Positions 36,663-48,179 of a stretch of 64,000 nt of DNA are shown here, in pieces (within the stretch, counting starts at the first letter, position 1; every line of letters begins with the position of its first letter). The notes beneath the pieces were generated by a model, which did not search any database, was not told the DNA's origin, and saw only the letters and a program-made list of their open reading frames with translations. The position numbers and the translations under genes were made by a program. Source of the stretch: Dichomitus squalens LYAD-421 SS1 (lineage: Eukaryota; Basidiomycota; Agaricomycetes; Polyporales; Polyporaceae); assembly GCF_000275845.1 (NCBI RefSeq), contig NW_006766889.1, positions 198,805-262,804 on the forward strand, written 5' to 3'.

Positions 36663-38134
36663 TCATATCCAAAGCGTCCCAATACTAGAAGGGGGTGACC
36701 CTACGTGTATTGTATGTGCACGCTATTTCTCCTCGGGAAACCCGCGTACTACATCGGTTTGTGACGCGGATCGCAACCGCATCGAGAGTAGAACAAAGGA
36801 GCCCTACACCCATCAGGCAGGGACACACGATGCGTCACAAGCCATCTGGCACGGATAGTACCCCATTCTCCTGGCATGTCAGCTCTCATACTGCCGAAGC
36901 GTCCTTCGAGCACGACCTCCGGTCTCGGCGAACAAGCTCGGACATCTGCTCAAAAGACCAGACGCTTTCCTGGCCTCTTGTCAGCCTCTGTCTCTTCGAA
37001 ACGTCCGGTCAACGACGAGACGTTCTGCGCGTCCAACAAATGCATACTTACCCATGCTGCTCGGACGAACCTTACGTAGTATACCATTCCGGGTCATGAG
37101 CGGTGGTCATGCTTCTGAGGTTTGATCATGTAAAGAGCACGGGTCATAGCACGTCAAGGGTCGAGCGCAAGGTACTTGGGTTGAGCTGCTGTCCAGCTCT
37201 CCCTATGAGGCCATCAGCGAGTATCGACGCCCATGAAGTTGTCGCATCATTGCGCTTGGCAAGATTAGGGTGTAGTCCTCCTGTATAGCCAAATAGGACC
37301 GGAAAGCGATGTGTTTGGTCATTGAAGGAAGTCGACTGCGCACCTGTCGATTTGCCGCGGACAGTATGCACAGCAGTGTGAAGTCAAGCTCATCTGTATC
37401 GAGATTGTGCCGTGGCGTGATGCACGACACCGGACGAGGGCCATCCGCACTGGGAACTTGGCAGCCCTTCCAGTGTTTCCGGGTTTGGATTTGAGCCCTT
37501 GGGTGGTCCTGCGCGTCCTGCGCGTCGCCATGCATGGGGAGAAGCTTCCCTTTGAGTCCCGCGTATACGCCATGCCATTGTGTGACTCACCGGATACGAC
37601 AAAGCCCTTCTTTTGACACGTTGCGGTCTGGGAAGTCCACACTATCCTATTCCAAGCCTTCTTGCCCTGCTATGCTGTTGCTGTATTCTTGCGGCTATGC
37701 TCCGCGGTTGCGCCGGACAGGCATAGAGGTGTATTCGTCTTTCCAAAGAAGCTCTTTCTGTCGAAGATCATACTGTATAGCCCGCTGAATGTTAGCGGCT
37801 GTCGACGACGGTATGCGGATAGATCGGCAGATCAAAGCAAGTATGGCAACTTCGAGCATCTGGACGGTTATCAGATTAGATGACGAGGGAAGAAAGAGTA
37901 AGCAACGACGGGGGACAGGTTTCGGCGGCAACGCTTGCGTGCTCTCCTCGTTTTCTGACAGTGTCCCTTGTCCGCCCCAGTCCTGCTTTTTCGCGGATCA
38001 TCGGTGCCTCCTGGGGGGGGGTGTCTTTAACTTATACATAAGCCCCCGCCCACGTTCCCCTCCTTTTCGACAATCCCTCTTCCTCCTGGGGTACACGTCT
38101 TTCCCCTTAGTCGTTTGCTTCTGTGCACGCCACC
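36663..38134. other. Stretch without recognised genes, 1.5 kb
   Basis: Some minus-strand frames look weakly coding (37535-37203 includes a NLDTDELDFTLLCILSA block), but no family, start or splice plan could be assigned. The last 150 bases are the pyrimidine-rich leader of the heme oxygenase gene. Confidence 0.35.
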
Positions 38135-39382
38135 ATGTCCTCCAACAAGGTTCCGACCGCGGGCGTCGACCTCTCTCAGCCCATCGCGACCGTCCTCCGG
38201 GAGGGCACCCGCGAAGCCCACCAACGCGCCGAGCACTCCCAGGGCGCACAATCGCTCACGCGCGGCGAGCTCGACCGGGAGGAGTACGCCCGCTTCCTCA
38301 TGCTGCTCTGGCACGTCTACGAGTGAGTACCAGTCCCCCGTTCGTCCCGAGCGATCTCGCCGCCCTCGCCCACGCTCACACGGCGTCCCCCTCTCCCCTC
38401 CCCCACAGCGCATTCGAGCGCGCCCTCGAGCAGCACGCCACGCACCCCGTCCTCGCCCCGACGCACAACCCGGGCCTCTTCGCGCGCTCCGCGAACCTCG
38501 CCGCGGACATCAGCTACATCCTCCAGGTGCCCGAGCCGTCCTGGCAGGCGCACCCCGTCCACGCCGCGCTCGTGCAGGCGCCGCCGCCCGCGCTCGCACG
38601 GTACGTCGGGCGCATCGAGGAGCTCGCGGCGGGCCCGGACCCGGCCAGGCTCCTCGCGCACGCGTACGTCCGCTACCTGGGCGACCTCTCGGGCGGGCAG
38701 TTCATCCGGCGGCGCATCGCCAAGGCGTACGGGCTCGAAGGGGGCGTCGGGGGCGTCAGCTTCTACGAGTTCCGGACGCTGACGGGGTCTTTGGAGAGCG
38801 CGAACGCGGGGGAGATGAAGCGGATCAAGGAATGGTACCGCGACGGGATGAACGAGGGCGTTGGGGACAACGCGGAGCTGAAGGGTGAGTGGCGTCGTGT
38901 GGGAGCGTCCGGGGTGGTGGTGCTCACGTACCGGTTGCTTCCCAGCCGCGATCCTGGAGGAGGCGAACCTCGCGTTTGAGTTCAATACTGGGCTGTTTGA
39001 CGAGCTCAAGCCGCCGTCTAGGCCGTCCACCATCGCGACTACCGCTACGGTAGACGTCGTCCCGACTCCCCTCCACTCACCTGTCGACTCCTCGTCTCCG
39101 CCCTCGACGCCGTTCGTAGAAGACATGGGAGACTCCCCCGAGCTTGCTGCCATCAAAGCGCGGGGCGGCTCGAAGACGGTCTTCGAAGCGACCGAGGGAC
39201 CGACGTCGTCAGTGACGTTCGCTGCGACGTCCGTCATCGCCTTTATCGTGGCCTTCTCGATCGCGCACTTCACGCTCGTCGTCGGTGGCTTCACAGGCTC
39301 GAAGGGGTACGCCAAGCTCGAGATATTCACGCAGTGGCTGGACAACTTCTTCGGCTCCGGCTCGAGTCCTGCTCAGACGTGA
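38135..39382 (+). CDS. Heme oxygenase, tail-anchored
   Basis: Exons 38135-38322, 38409-38884 and 38946-39382 give 366 residues. The enzyme opens heme to biliverdin, CO and iron using O2 and reductase electrons. The proximal heme-ligand region is seen in TREAHQRAEHS (about residue 30), and the distal-helix signature in YVRYLGDLSGGQF (about 175-187). The catalytic domain of about 240 residues is of normal length. A disordered linker of about 60 residues follows, then a hydrophobic segment (VTFAATSVIAFIVAFSIAHF) near residues 320-340 with a short tail beyond it. This suggests anchoring to the ER membrane with the active site facing the cytosol, as in animal and yeast enzymes. The gene converges with the SDR gene 335 bases downstream. 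It lies inside the spacer of the large inverted repeat. Confidence 0.93.
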
Positions 39383-39717
39383 CGACCGTTGCCGCTACTG
39401 CTAGGCCTCACATTTTACATGCGGATATTCCATACACATCCATCACGGTTGCTTCAGCGTCGCATACGGTCTCTGCTCGGATAGATGCTTCGCTCTAGAT
39501 CTGCTTATTGGTTTCTGCAGACTCTTACTGTACCACACCTCACCTGTACCAATACTTTCAATCACCTAACTGCTTTCGGCGTCCCTTTCCCACTCATTGC
39601 ATGTTCACTGAGCCCTCGCGGCAGACTGTGCTTATTCAAGGTGTATGCGCCACGGACGCCGCAAGAACATAAAGATAAACACGTCAAGTCCTCAGAGGGG
39701 CCGCGCATGTCTCCAGC

Positions 39718-40581
39718 TCAAGGTTTGACCTCCTCCCCCTTCCAATCCCAGATCCTCCCTCTCTGGTCCTCGCGCAGCCCCTCCACGACCTCCGCGAGCC
39801 GCGCAGCCGCGTACTCGGGCGCGAAGAGCTTCTCGGGGCTCACGCCCTTCCAGAAGTCCCTGCTCAGATCCGTCTTGACCGTCCCCGGGTGCAGGCCCAC
39901 GGCGACCGCGGGCAGCCTCCGCGCCTGGAGGTGCAGGTCGAACGTGCGGACGACCTGGTTCAGCGCCGCCTTGGACGCGCGGTACGAGTACCAGCCCCCG
40001 AGGCGATTGTCGGAGATCGAGCCCACGCGCGCGGAGACGTGCGCCCACTTCGCGACGAGCGGGCGCTGCTGCTCTGCTGCGCCCGCGGGCGCGGAGGTGG
40101 AGGTGGAGGTCTGTAGCGCGCGCGCGGCGGGCGGGAGGAAGCGCGAGAAGTGCTTGATGGCGAGGAGGTGCGAGACGACGTTCAGGCGGAAGGTCGCGAG
40201 CACGTCGTCGAGCACGAGGTCCGCGGGCTGGCGCTCGGGGTGGAGCACGCCCGCGAGGAAGACGGCGACGCGGAGGAAGGACGGCTCGGCGGAGGACCCG
40301 GAGAGCTGCGCGAGCGCGCGGGCGAGCGCGTCCGCCGCGGCCGCGACGCTGTCTTCGGAGGCGAGGTCGAGCGGGAGGAGGTGGAGGCGCGCGGGGTCGA
40401 CGGAGGGGAGCGGGTGGAGGATGTGCGCGCGGACGGAGTCTGCGGTCCGCGGGCGGTCGGTCGCAGGCGGAGAAGGGCGGTAGGTGGCGAAGACGGGGAG
40501 GGAGGTGGTGCGGAGGTAGTGGCGGGCGAGGGCGAGGGACAGGCCGCGCGTCGCGGGTGCGATGAGGATGAACGGGGGCAT
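39718..40581 (-). CDS. Short-chain dehydrogenase/reductase
   Basis: Single exon, 287 residues, very GC-rich. Catalytic Tyr and Lys are in YSYRASKAALNQ, preceded by the Ser-containing segment AHVSARVGSISDN. NVVSHLLAIKHF gives the conserved Asn of the central helix, and the HPGTVKTDLSRDF loop is typical. This fits the C-factor-like SDR group, which uses NAD(P)H. The usual TGxxxGIG nucleotide-binding start reads APATRGLSLALAR here, so one of the glycines is replaced. Substrate unknown. Start chosen at the first ATG, which begins the first beta strand directly. Confidence 0.88.
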   Translation of the reverse strand: MPPFILIAPATRGLSLALARHYLRTTSLPVFATYRPSPPATDRPRTADSVRAHILHPLPSVDPARLHLLPLDLASEDSVAAAADALARALAQLSGSSAEPSFLRVAVFLAGVLHPERQPADLVLDDVLATFRLNVVSHLLAIKHFSRFLPPAARALQTSTSTSAPAGAAEQQRPLVAKWAHVSARVGSISDNRLGGWYSYRASKAALNQVVRTFDLHLQARRLPAVAVGLHPGTVKTDLSRDFWKGVSPEKLFAPEYAAARLAEVVEGLREDQRGRIWDWKGEEVKP

Positions 40582-41304
40582 TTCTGGGAGCTCGAATGTA
40601 GAGCCGGGCTCAGAGAAAGGTGTATATGTACATGAACGTTTTGGAGGTCTGGCTCAGTCCCTTTGAAGCACCCACCGATGCGGCCCCAATCTCACCGTCA
40701 GCCCATCTCGGCAGCAGCCGATCCGCTGCTCAGCAGCGTGTGATACAAGCCCGCATCGTTTGCGAACACTGAGCGTGCAGTAGACAAGCTTGGAATTGAG
40801 ATGGGATGTAACGGTTCGTACGTACTTACTTTCCGTCGGCGTTAAATATGACGATCGCAAACGCCGCGGGGTTGGCTCTGGGCGCTCACCGACACACGCT
40901 CCGGCGGCTCCGCCCCTCACGACTTTGTCCTCGTCAAATACTGCCACCAGCCCTTGACGGTGTCCCATGACACCCTCCGACTGCTGTCTCCCTACCCCAC
41001 GCGAAGCACAGATGTTCCCGTGACGACTGTCAGATTCTCAGAAATCAGAAGGAGGATCTGCCACGAAGAACTTCGCGCGAACCTGCATACGCTTTCGTTC
41101 TACGTATGGCTTTGGACCTCCTACCTTCCGGAAGCCTTCCTTTTCTGCGTGACATAGGTGCAACAGACTTCATCTCGAGGAGCGCACCGATCCATGCCAG
41201 ACGGCGCGCCGCAGAGACAATTCTATGTGATGGACTTCCCTACTCCAAGTACACGCTCAGACATCATGTCGTCCGGGTCGCTTCCTGCTGATGAAGAGTC
41301 ACAG
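40582..41304. other. Divergent promoter region and unresolved 5' exon(s)
   Basis: Lies between the SDR gene (-) and the WD40 gene (+). The start codon and first exon or exons of the WD40 protein must lie here, but no candidate gave a convincing N-terminus. An exon ending near 41104 at a GTATGG donor would be in the right phase. Confidence 0.4.
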
Positions 41305-43499
41305 GAAGCTTGTTGGACATACGTCGTGTGTCAATTCCCTAGCGTTCTCCAACGACGGTCGGTGGCTCGCGAGTGCAGGGGACGGTGAAGTGTCTTGTGA
41401 TGGCGTATGAACCGCACATGCTCATGTCGCAACATTCGGTTGCAGATCCGTACGTGCAGATATGGGACTTCCACCAAGAACAGCTGTCCAAGCCGGCGTT
41501 GAGCTTCTTAGGACCAAGGGTAAGCGAGACAGGATTGCAGCGGACGGTGATGCTCAAGCTGAGCGTCGTGCTTATCATGTTCCAGTCTAATGTCTTCACG
41601 CTCGCCTTCTCGGCCTCGGCACGATTTGTCTACTCGTGAGCGGTCAATACCTGTGTCGAACTGTCTCGCTTATGGCTCTACCAGTGGGGACACAAGCAAC
41701 ATCCTACATCAGTACGATATTTCCAGCCTGCACGACCCCGTAGCGCGTGTAGAGGCCGGTTCCCAGGCCGGATCTCCGAGCTGGAGCAACGCCCAGCACG
41801 ACGTGAGCCTTCTTTGGCTTTGGAATCGCACAAAGGCCGGCAAGTATCGCTGACCCGACGCAGGACAGCATCCGCTCGATATCGTGCCACCCCGAGCAGG
41901 ACAATCTGTTTCTCAGCGCAGCGTGAGTGCGTCCTTCTCGCGACGAGCAGGGGCGCATCATGACCATCCCTCGATCTGCAGCGAAGACGGCCGCATCGTC
42001 CTACACGATATGCGCGGTGACTCGCGGTACACGCGGACGCAGCGGATCCTGCAGCACCGCACGGAGCTGACGTGCGTGCAGTACCATCCGACGATGCCGG
42101 ACCTCTTCGCGACTAGCGATAATCATGGGCAAGTGTGCCTGCGCGACGTTCGCATGGCGTTCGGGCCTCTGTCTCAGCGCCGGGACGAGGGCGTCGTGCA
42201 CAAAGTAAGGCTTCCGCGGTCGTGCATGCGCCGGGCAGGGCACCTCATCGTTCAGCAGTATGTGACAACGGTGGCCAAACAAGGTGTCGCGAACATGGCA
42301 CGGCCAGAGGCGAGCAGCATCACGTTTGACCGCGAAGGTCAGTAGATATGTATACTTTCGGCGCAGGTAGAGCCTCGTCAACATCTCGCGTTTCAGGACG
42401 CAGACTGGCTGTCACGACGCTGGTGAGTGTCCAGACGTGGGGCTACATCTGGCGCTGCAGATGTTGACGGCCGCCTAGCATCATCTGCCGACGTTATACG
42501 CTTTGAACGACCCGTACCCTATTGCGCTCTTCAGCGGGCGTCGCTACCCGAATGGTGCCGTGGTGAATCCCTCGGAAAACACGTACACGAACAGTTGCAC
42601 GATCAAGGTGGGCATGTCTGAGGTGTCCGTGTTGGGAAACTCACGCTGACTGCGCTGGACCCAGCACGGAAGTTTCGGGACATTGGGCTCTGATAGAGAC
42701 ATGTACTACACCGCAGGCTCGGACGACTTCCGGGCTTACGTATGGAAGATACCGGAGGAGGCCGCTCTCCTTGAGAGCCGGAACGTCGTTGAGTATTCGG
42801 ATTGGACCGAGAACAGAAGGCCTGGGGAGCTAGGTGCGTGGGATCGAGCTGTTGTCCGCGCTCAAGTGTCCGTGGCTACATGCTCGGTTGTCCCGACTAG
42901 GATATTCGGCCACTGCACTCGGGCCAAGATACGTCCCGCAAGAGATTTCTACACCCCTGGCACGCTTGACTGGTCAGCATCACATCGATGGCTGTGTTCA
43001 GACGCGCTCTGAACATGAACGCAGGACATGACTCGATCGTCAACACGGCGTTGTGCCACCCTCACCATCCCTACATCCTCACAGCAGGGATAGAGCGCTT
43101 CATCCGCCTTCACAGCCCGACGGAAGCGTCGCCCTGCACGGAGCCTATGCTGCCGACACCCAAGACGGTCCGGACCGTGTCTTTCTCCAATCCGAGCTCC
43201 CGGGAGTTGTTCCTCAGAGCGGTGGGCATGGTGGACGACCCGGACGTGGAAGAGGACGACGACGACAGCCAGTCCATCGCGCTCTTTGATCAGTGAGTAG
43301 CGCTGTTCTGTCGTGGGCCACACCGAGGGGTGTGTGTCAGGTATGTGCTGACGAGTCTGCTAGGATACTGCGCATGGAGGGTAACGGGGACGTGTTCACG
43401 GTTCGGCGTCGGGACGGGCACCGTGATGGTGGGGATAGCAGCGACGAGGACATGGACGGGGGGTCGGACTCAGACGCGGAGATGTCTTTGTATCAGTAA
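41305..43499 (+). CDS. WD40-repeat protein, DCAF5/WDTC1-like (5' exon unresolved)
   Basis: Supported exons are 41305-41384, 41446-41519, 41586-41635, 41685-41802, 41864-41922, 41982-42204, 42256-42337, 42397-42422, 42479-42607, 42665-42833, 42901-42972, 43025-43292 and 43364-43499, all in phase. The first repeat reads LVGHTSCVNSLAFSNDGRWL. Later repeats include the YVQIWDF, GRIVLHDMRGDSR, VCLRDVR and FRAYVWKIP strands, and a final GHDSIVNTALCHPHHPYILTAGIE block. The spacing of an early repeat cluster, a long central insert and a late repeat pair resembles DDB1-CUL4-associated substrate receptors (DCAF5, DCAF8, WDTC1), which recruit targets to CRL4 ubiquitin ligases; the role is inferred. The C-terminus is acidic (DSSDEDMDGGSDSDAE). 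The initiator exon is not identified. Confidence 0.8.
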
Positions 43500-43844
43500 T
43501 TCGATCGCATCAATTAGCTTCAACACATTTGACGTGGTCGTCACCGCGGGACACTTCCCGTATTACCGGAGGCGGCAGGAGGTGACGAAATCTCCAGCAT
43601 TCGTCGCCTTGCTTGCGCCTCCCTTGCTTTCTCACTAAAGTACGTTGATTGCGTGGTGTTTGGTGACGTCCCATTTGAGAGCTACATAGCAGCCTGACAA
43701 CAGTATATTGTACATCGAATTTGCGCTGCGGGTGCCGTGATCGTATAGAGTCCTCCAACATGACAGCGCAGTATATCCATCCATAATGGTGGTGTTCTTT
43801 GTTCAGTCGTATGGGCATCCATCTTCTCGCCCTCACTCGCTGCT

Positions 43845-45233
43845 TCACGATCCGCTCCCCGAGATCGAACTCTTGAACGCGTCCGTTTCTTGCCCTTGGT
43901 TGATCTTGACGATGTGCGTCGCCAATGCTGTGCGCCCGCCGCCCTGTTTGCGTTTGTACAGATAGTGCTGCCCGTACTGGAGTGCCAGACGGCGCTCTGT
44001 GAGCGAGGCGTTCGCCCCGATCCACACATAGATCGCGGGATTGGTGGGGTTCGAACTGTCATCCAGGACGAACGCGTCGTCAGGCGAGAGGGACGACTCA
44101 GTAGGCGGGGAGACGGGCTCAAACGCGAGCTGGCCGGTAGAATCCGAAAGACGGAAGAGGGCCTTCTCAGTGGCGAAGGCAACGACCTGAGGGGGACCGA
44201 CGGCTTCCAGGCCGAGCTCGGAGAGGAAGAGACCTGCGCCTTGGCCATGTTCGTCTGTCCCCCAGTGGTTGAGCTATCCTCAGCACAACACCAGAAGACA
44301 AGGACATAGCGTACCGTAGACGGTGGATTCGCACTGGCTCTGGCGCTCGTTGACGAGCGACTGCACGAACTCCGCCGCCTTGAACTTGACCTTGCCGGGA
44401 GCGGCCCGCGTGTTGAACTGCCACACATTATGGCCCATGTCCAGCACGTACACGCCGCCTTCCAGGATGCTCGCGCCCTCTGTGGGTACCTCGCGGACTT
44501 GCAGATGCCCGGTGGCCTTGCCCGGCACCTGGGCGGAGGAAATGAGGTAGAGGCGGCGGGAGTTGTCCGGAGGGGGCTCGGTGACGTGGTGGAAGCCGGA
44601 CGCGACGCCGCCATGGAGTGAGACGAACTTGGGGAAGTAGGAAAGGAAGCGGGAAGATTCGTACCCTTGGATCTCGCGGTACTGGACAGGCTTGCCACCG
44701 AGGTCTGCCGGGGTTCCAGGTCAGAAGCGCGATTGTGGGTGGCGACGCACAGTAGCTCACGCACGATCGTCGAGCTCGACAGTCTTGTAAGCAGCCGTTC
44801 CGGCTTCGTCTTGGGAAGTCTCGTCTCCTAACCAGAAGTGCAGATCGTAAGAGAGCTCTTCATTGTCGGGATCCTTCTTGTACGTCTGACAAACATTGAG
44901 GCCCAATATCTTCATTGACATGACGGAAAGCGTACGTGTAAGACGATATAGGAGTCTCCGTCGTAGAAGTGGCCGTAGTGCGACTTGGGCCACTCCTTCA
45001 CGTGGAACTGCTCGATCCGCCAAATTTGCGTCTCAGGCTCTTTCCCAGAGGCTTGCCAAGCGGCCTCTTTGTCGCCCGCGTGTTCTCTGACATGTTTCTC
45101 AAGCTATGATAAATAGATCGCCCGGTGTAAGTAGATGATGAGAGCAAAGGGGGACGCGCCGCACATCGGATCCCAACAACGCGATGTTCGAGTCTTCAAT
45201 ATTGTACTGCGTGGGGCGTGTTAGATGGGCCAT
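43845..45233 (-). CDS. Gelsolin-family actin-severing protein (severin type)
   Basis: Five exons give 385 residues: 45233-45165, 45103-44936, 44885-44765, 44704-44315 and 44254-43845. The order is that of three-domain severin/fragmin: an N-terminal lead [13 protein letters not shown], domain 1 with WRIE-F, YIVLHTYK and [25 protein letters not shown], domain 2 with [19 protein letters not shown] and VWQFNT, and domain 3 with [21 protein letters not shown]. Such proteins bind, sever and cap actin filaments in response to calcium; the [15 protein letters not shown] block is the most conserved part. The stop follows a Ser/Gly-rich tail. The gene converges with the WD40 gene, whose stop is 345 bases away. 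Length matches severins (about 360-380). Confidence 0.93.
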
Positions 45234-45388
45234 CTTTCAAGGGTGTGGTGCGGGATGGTATCGCTGTAAGAAAATTAGTGAAGGAACTGGGGCGCCGCCG
45301 CGGTATCCGGATGTACTGCTTGTCGTGATGGTCGTCCATTCGAAGCTACTTTAGATTAGATGAAGGAGAACCCTTATCTAATCTCTGC

Positions 45389-45975
45389 TATGACTGCCCT
45401 AGTGTACAGGGCAGAATAGTTTCGGCCTCCGGCAAATGGCAGAATGGCAAAACGGCTATTGCCAGGGCCGGCAAATACTGGCAGATTGGCACGCGCTACT
45501 GGGGAGCCTCGGGCGAGGAAAAGTGGGTAGAGTAAGCCAAAGAGGCCACTGAGTATCATCCTGGGCTCTTAAGTTAAGATCAGGACCTGAATCATACGTA
45601 TATGATGTTGTTCGTACACTCGCCGCATCAGAGTACAGTAACAGGAGCGACTTCACATTAGCCGAGAATTCCGGCCGATCGGTCAAGCACTGGGATAGCC
45701 TCCAAAGCCTAGCCGCCCCATGTGGAGCCTCCCAGATACTCATTCATGGTACAATTTTCTAGGAGGAGACCCTCTCTCTCGCGTTGTGTGGAAGGACACT
45801 GCAGCTAGTCCGTCTCTGGTCGATCGGCGACGGTCCCATATACAGCAAGCGCCCAACAAGCGCCCAGTATCTGCCACCAACTGGCGGTCTCGGTGGCCGG
45901 CAAAATGGCATTTGCCGCCTGGCAATTGCCTCTGGCAGAATGGCAGGGTTCTGCCAAGAACACTAGACTGCCCAC
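45389..45975. repeat. TGGCA/TGCCA-rich segment, possible MITE
   Basis: Dense short inverted words (GGCAAATGGCAGAATGGCA near 45430-45450; TGGCATTTGCC and CTGGCAGAATGGCAG near 45905-45945) cluster at both ends of a 590-base interval. Reading inward, both ends begin GGGCAGNNTAGTNT, which could be degenerate terminal inverted repeats. No target-site duplication was found. The interval lies between the divergent gelsolin and aldo-keto reductase genes. Confidence 0.35.
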
Positions 45976-46120
45976 CCTGCCGATTGCGTCAAGTGTCGCA
46001 CGCAGCCAAGAGATTCGACGCTCGCTCAGCACCATGCTGTCCTATTCTTGGCCGGCCGACCTCTTTCCCCTCGCCCCCCACACCCTTCCATAGGGCGACT
46101 GCATAATCTCCGTCATTGAG

Positions 46121-47511
46121 ATGGCATTTGGCACAGTCAAGCTCAACGATGGCCATGAGGTGATCATCTTGGGGGCGCCAGAAACGTCGTGGCAGACGCT
46201 GACAGAGGATTGGCGCGGTATCGCGCCTACATAGATGCCGGCAATTGCGTTCGGAACGGGTTCCAAGTGGAAGGGACAGGTGCGCCTGTCACTGTGCAAT
46301 GAGACCGGAGCGTCTGCTGAGACGCTACTGCTGCGTCGGCTTTCTTTCAGGACGTAACCGACTACGTTATCCAGGCCATAGAGACCGGCTTCTCCCACAT
46401 CGACTCCGCGCAATGTACGTTCAGCGCCCTGCATCTCGACACGCTTGTTCATGCTTGCAATGTAGGGTACGGGACCGAGGACAGCGTAGGCCGTGCCATT
46501 CGCGAGAGCGCGTTGAACCGGAGCGACCTGTACATCACGACCAAGTGGTCTGGTCGCACCGACATACCTGAGGCGATCAACAACAGTCTCGTGCAAGTAC
46601 GCGCTCTCACAACGGTCCCCGTGTGCACCGTCTTGCGGTACTCAACCGCATTCCCAGATTGGTGTGAAGCAAGTTGATCTCTACCTCATCCACAACCCGA
46701 GCTTCGTGACGGACCTAGAACATGACTGGAAGGAGTTCGAGAAGATCAAGGAGACCGGTCTGGCAAAGTACGCGTCAGTTCCACATCGTCACGCCACTGT
46801 AATCTGATACAAGGCACAAATGCAGGAGCATAGGCGTCAGCAACTTCAACCTTGAGACTCTTCAGAAGCTCGTGAAGATCGCAAAAGTCAAGCCTGCGGT
46901 CAACCAGGTAGGCGATCGTCCGTTAAGGGTCTGGGCGCATGCCCTTACGAGTCCCCCCAGATCCTCTTCCACCCGTACAACTATGCCGAGAACAAGGAGC
47001 TGCTTGAGTACAGCGCGAAACACGGTATCATCACCGAAGCTTACAGCAGTCTCTTGTGAGCCGACACTTGCTTCATGAGCGTTCGTGCCTTGCCATAGAT
47101 CTCTCATCGGACTCTAGCCCCATCACGAGGTACCCTGGCGGTCCAGTAGACGCTCCTGTCGCAGCAGCCGCAAAGCGTCTTAACGCCACGCCCACTCAAG
47201 TTCTTCTGTTGTGGGTCAGGAGCAAAGGTGTCTCAATTGTCACGACTAGCTCGAGCAAGGAGCATCTGCAGGAGTATCTCGCCGTCGCTGATCTTCGTGA
47301 GTTCCGCCTCCGCGTCTAGCGTTACAGTACAAGACGCCCTGATACTTCATTAGCCGCACTCACGGACGAGGAGATCGCTGCGATTGACGAGGCCGGTGCG
47401 AAGGGTCCCCCCAGCGAGACCCTCACCCATCTCCGCAGGAAGAAGTACATCAATCTCGCATGTTCACTTTTTGCCATCGGTCTCTTTTTATGGGTTCAGT
47501 ACCGGGGTTAG
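46121..47511 (+). CDS. Aldo-keto reductase with C-terminal hydrophobic tail
   Basis: Nine exons give 300 residues: 46121-46159, 46235-46279, 46351-46414, 46466-46596, 46658-46767, 46826-46907, 46961-47055, 47118-47296 and 47354-47511. The fold is the NADPH-dependent (beta/alpha)8 barrel. The catalytic tetrad is visible: Asp and Tyr in HIDSAQWYGTEDSVG, Lys in ITTKW and His in LYLIHNP. SIGVSNFN, KPAVNQ and the VSIVTTSSS cofactor loop are also typical. Such enzymes reduce aldehydes and ketones; the substrate is unknown. An unusual feature is the end: the last 20 residues (NLACSLFAIGLFLWVQYRG) form a membrane-like helix, suggesting a tail anchor. Length is slightly short of the usual 310-330. Confidence 0.9.
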
Positions 47512-48179
47512 GCCACAGTGTATCAGAAGTGTGAGCCTCGTAGCCGCTGAGAGATCTGCCTCCCCGTATTGTTGACCGGTTCTACTGGCACCGGATTGGA
47601 CTGATATGATTGGATGTCCCACCTGTTGAATCGAGCGTTGGGAGGTCTCCAGGCAGTCGAATGAAAGCATCAATGGGCGTGTGCTCGGTGCACGAGGATC
47701 GAATATACAACTAGAGGAAAATGTATATGTGCTGATCAACGAACATCTTTCTCAGCTGCCTACAGCCGTTTTCATGACTGGTGCAACTCTTCGGCATAGC
47801 TATGTAGCCAAGATTGCGCATTTCGGTGGAATGATCAGTCACGGTCGTCTAATATGATCAGAACACAGTGGCCATCAGAGGCGCTTGTCTGGCGTTGTTT
47901 CTAGCCATCATGTTCCGATCGTGTTTGTGCGACTCTGAAGGTGGTATGCCACATAGCATTCGATTCTTCTGACTTTCGTTTTTCTCAAAGGGAACCTGTG
48001 CGATCGCTGAATGGGCCTGAGCAGACTGATTGATTTTGGCCAGCATCCCTTCATTGGTTATTATAGGTAGGGCTCGCAAATGCAAACGCACATCGACAAC
48101 CGGCCTATTCCTCAAGCTGCGATGCACGCGTGTATCTCTCATCCATGCCCATGTGAACGTGAAAACTCAAGTGGAGCGA

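Larger units (their letters stand above)
31900..36680 (-). repeat. Large repeat element, left arm
   Basis: This block matches 47760-52810 in reverse complement, and its 32180-33240 part matches 62890-64000 in the same orientation almost base for base. Reading leftward on the minus strand from 36680 it holds a flank with a decayed coding fragment, promoter and three-exon gene (35842-34847), a minisatellite (34560-34290), two about-120-bp tandem units, a decayed paralogue of the gene, a second minisatellite (32720-32400), and again a flank related to the first one. Length is inflated by the false duplication around the N gap. Neither LTRs with known primer sites nor transposase or reverse transcriptase domains were seen, so its class is unknown. 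Confidence 0.8.

Noticed and set aside
38115..38888. 257-codon open frame over heme oxygenase
   Set aside because: Arg/Pro-rich out-of-frame shadow of the GC-rich heme oxygenase exons.
38317..39345. 342-codon antisense frame over heme oxygenase
   Set aside because: A shadow on the opposite strand; the plus-strand frame has all family motifs and splice sites.
41194..41304. ATG at 41194 as start of the WD40 protein
   Set aside because: Its frame does not match the phase needed at 41305, and continuing it gives a stop soon after.
43682..44764. 360-codon minus-strand frame over the gelsolin gene
   Set aside because: Ser/Arg-rich shadow of the true gelsolin exons, which lie in other frames on the same strand.
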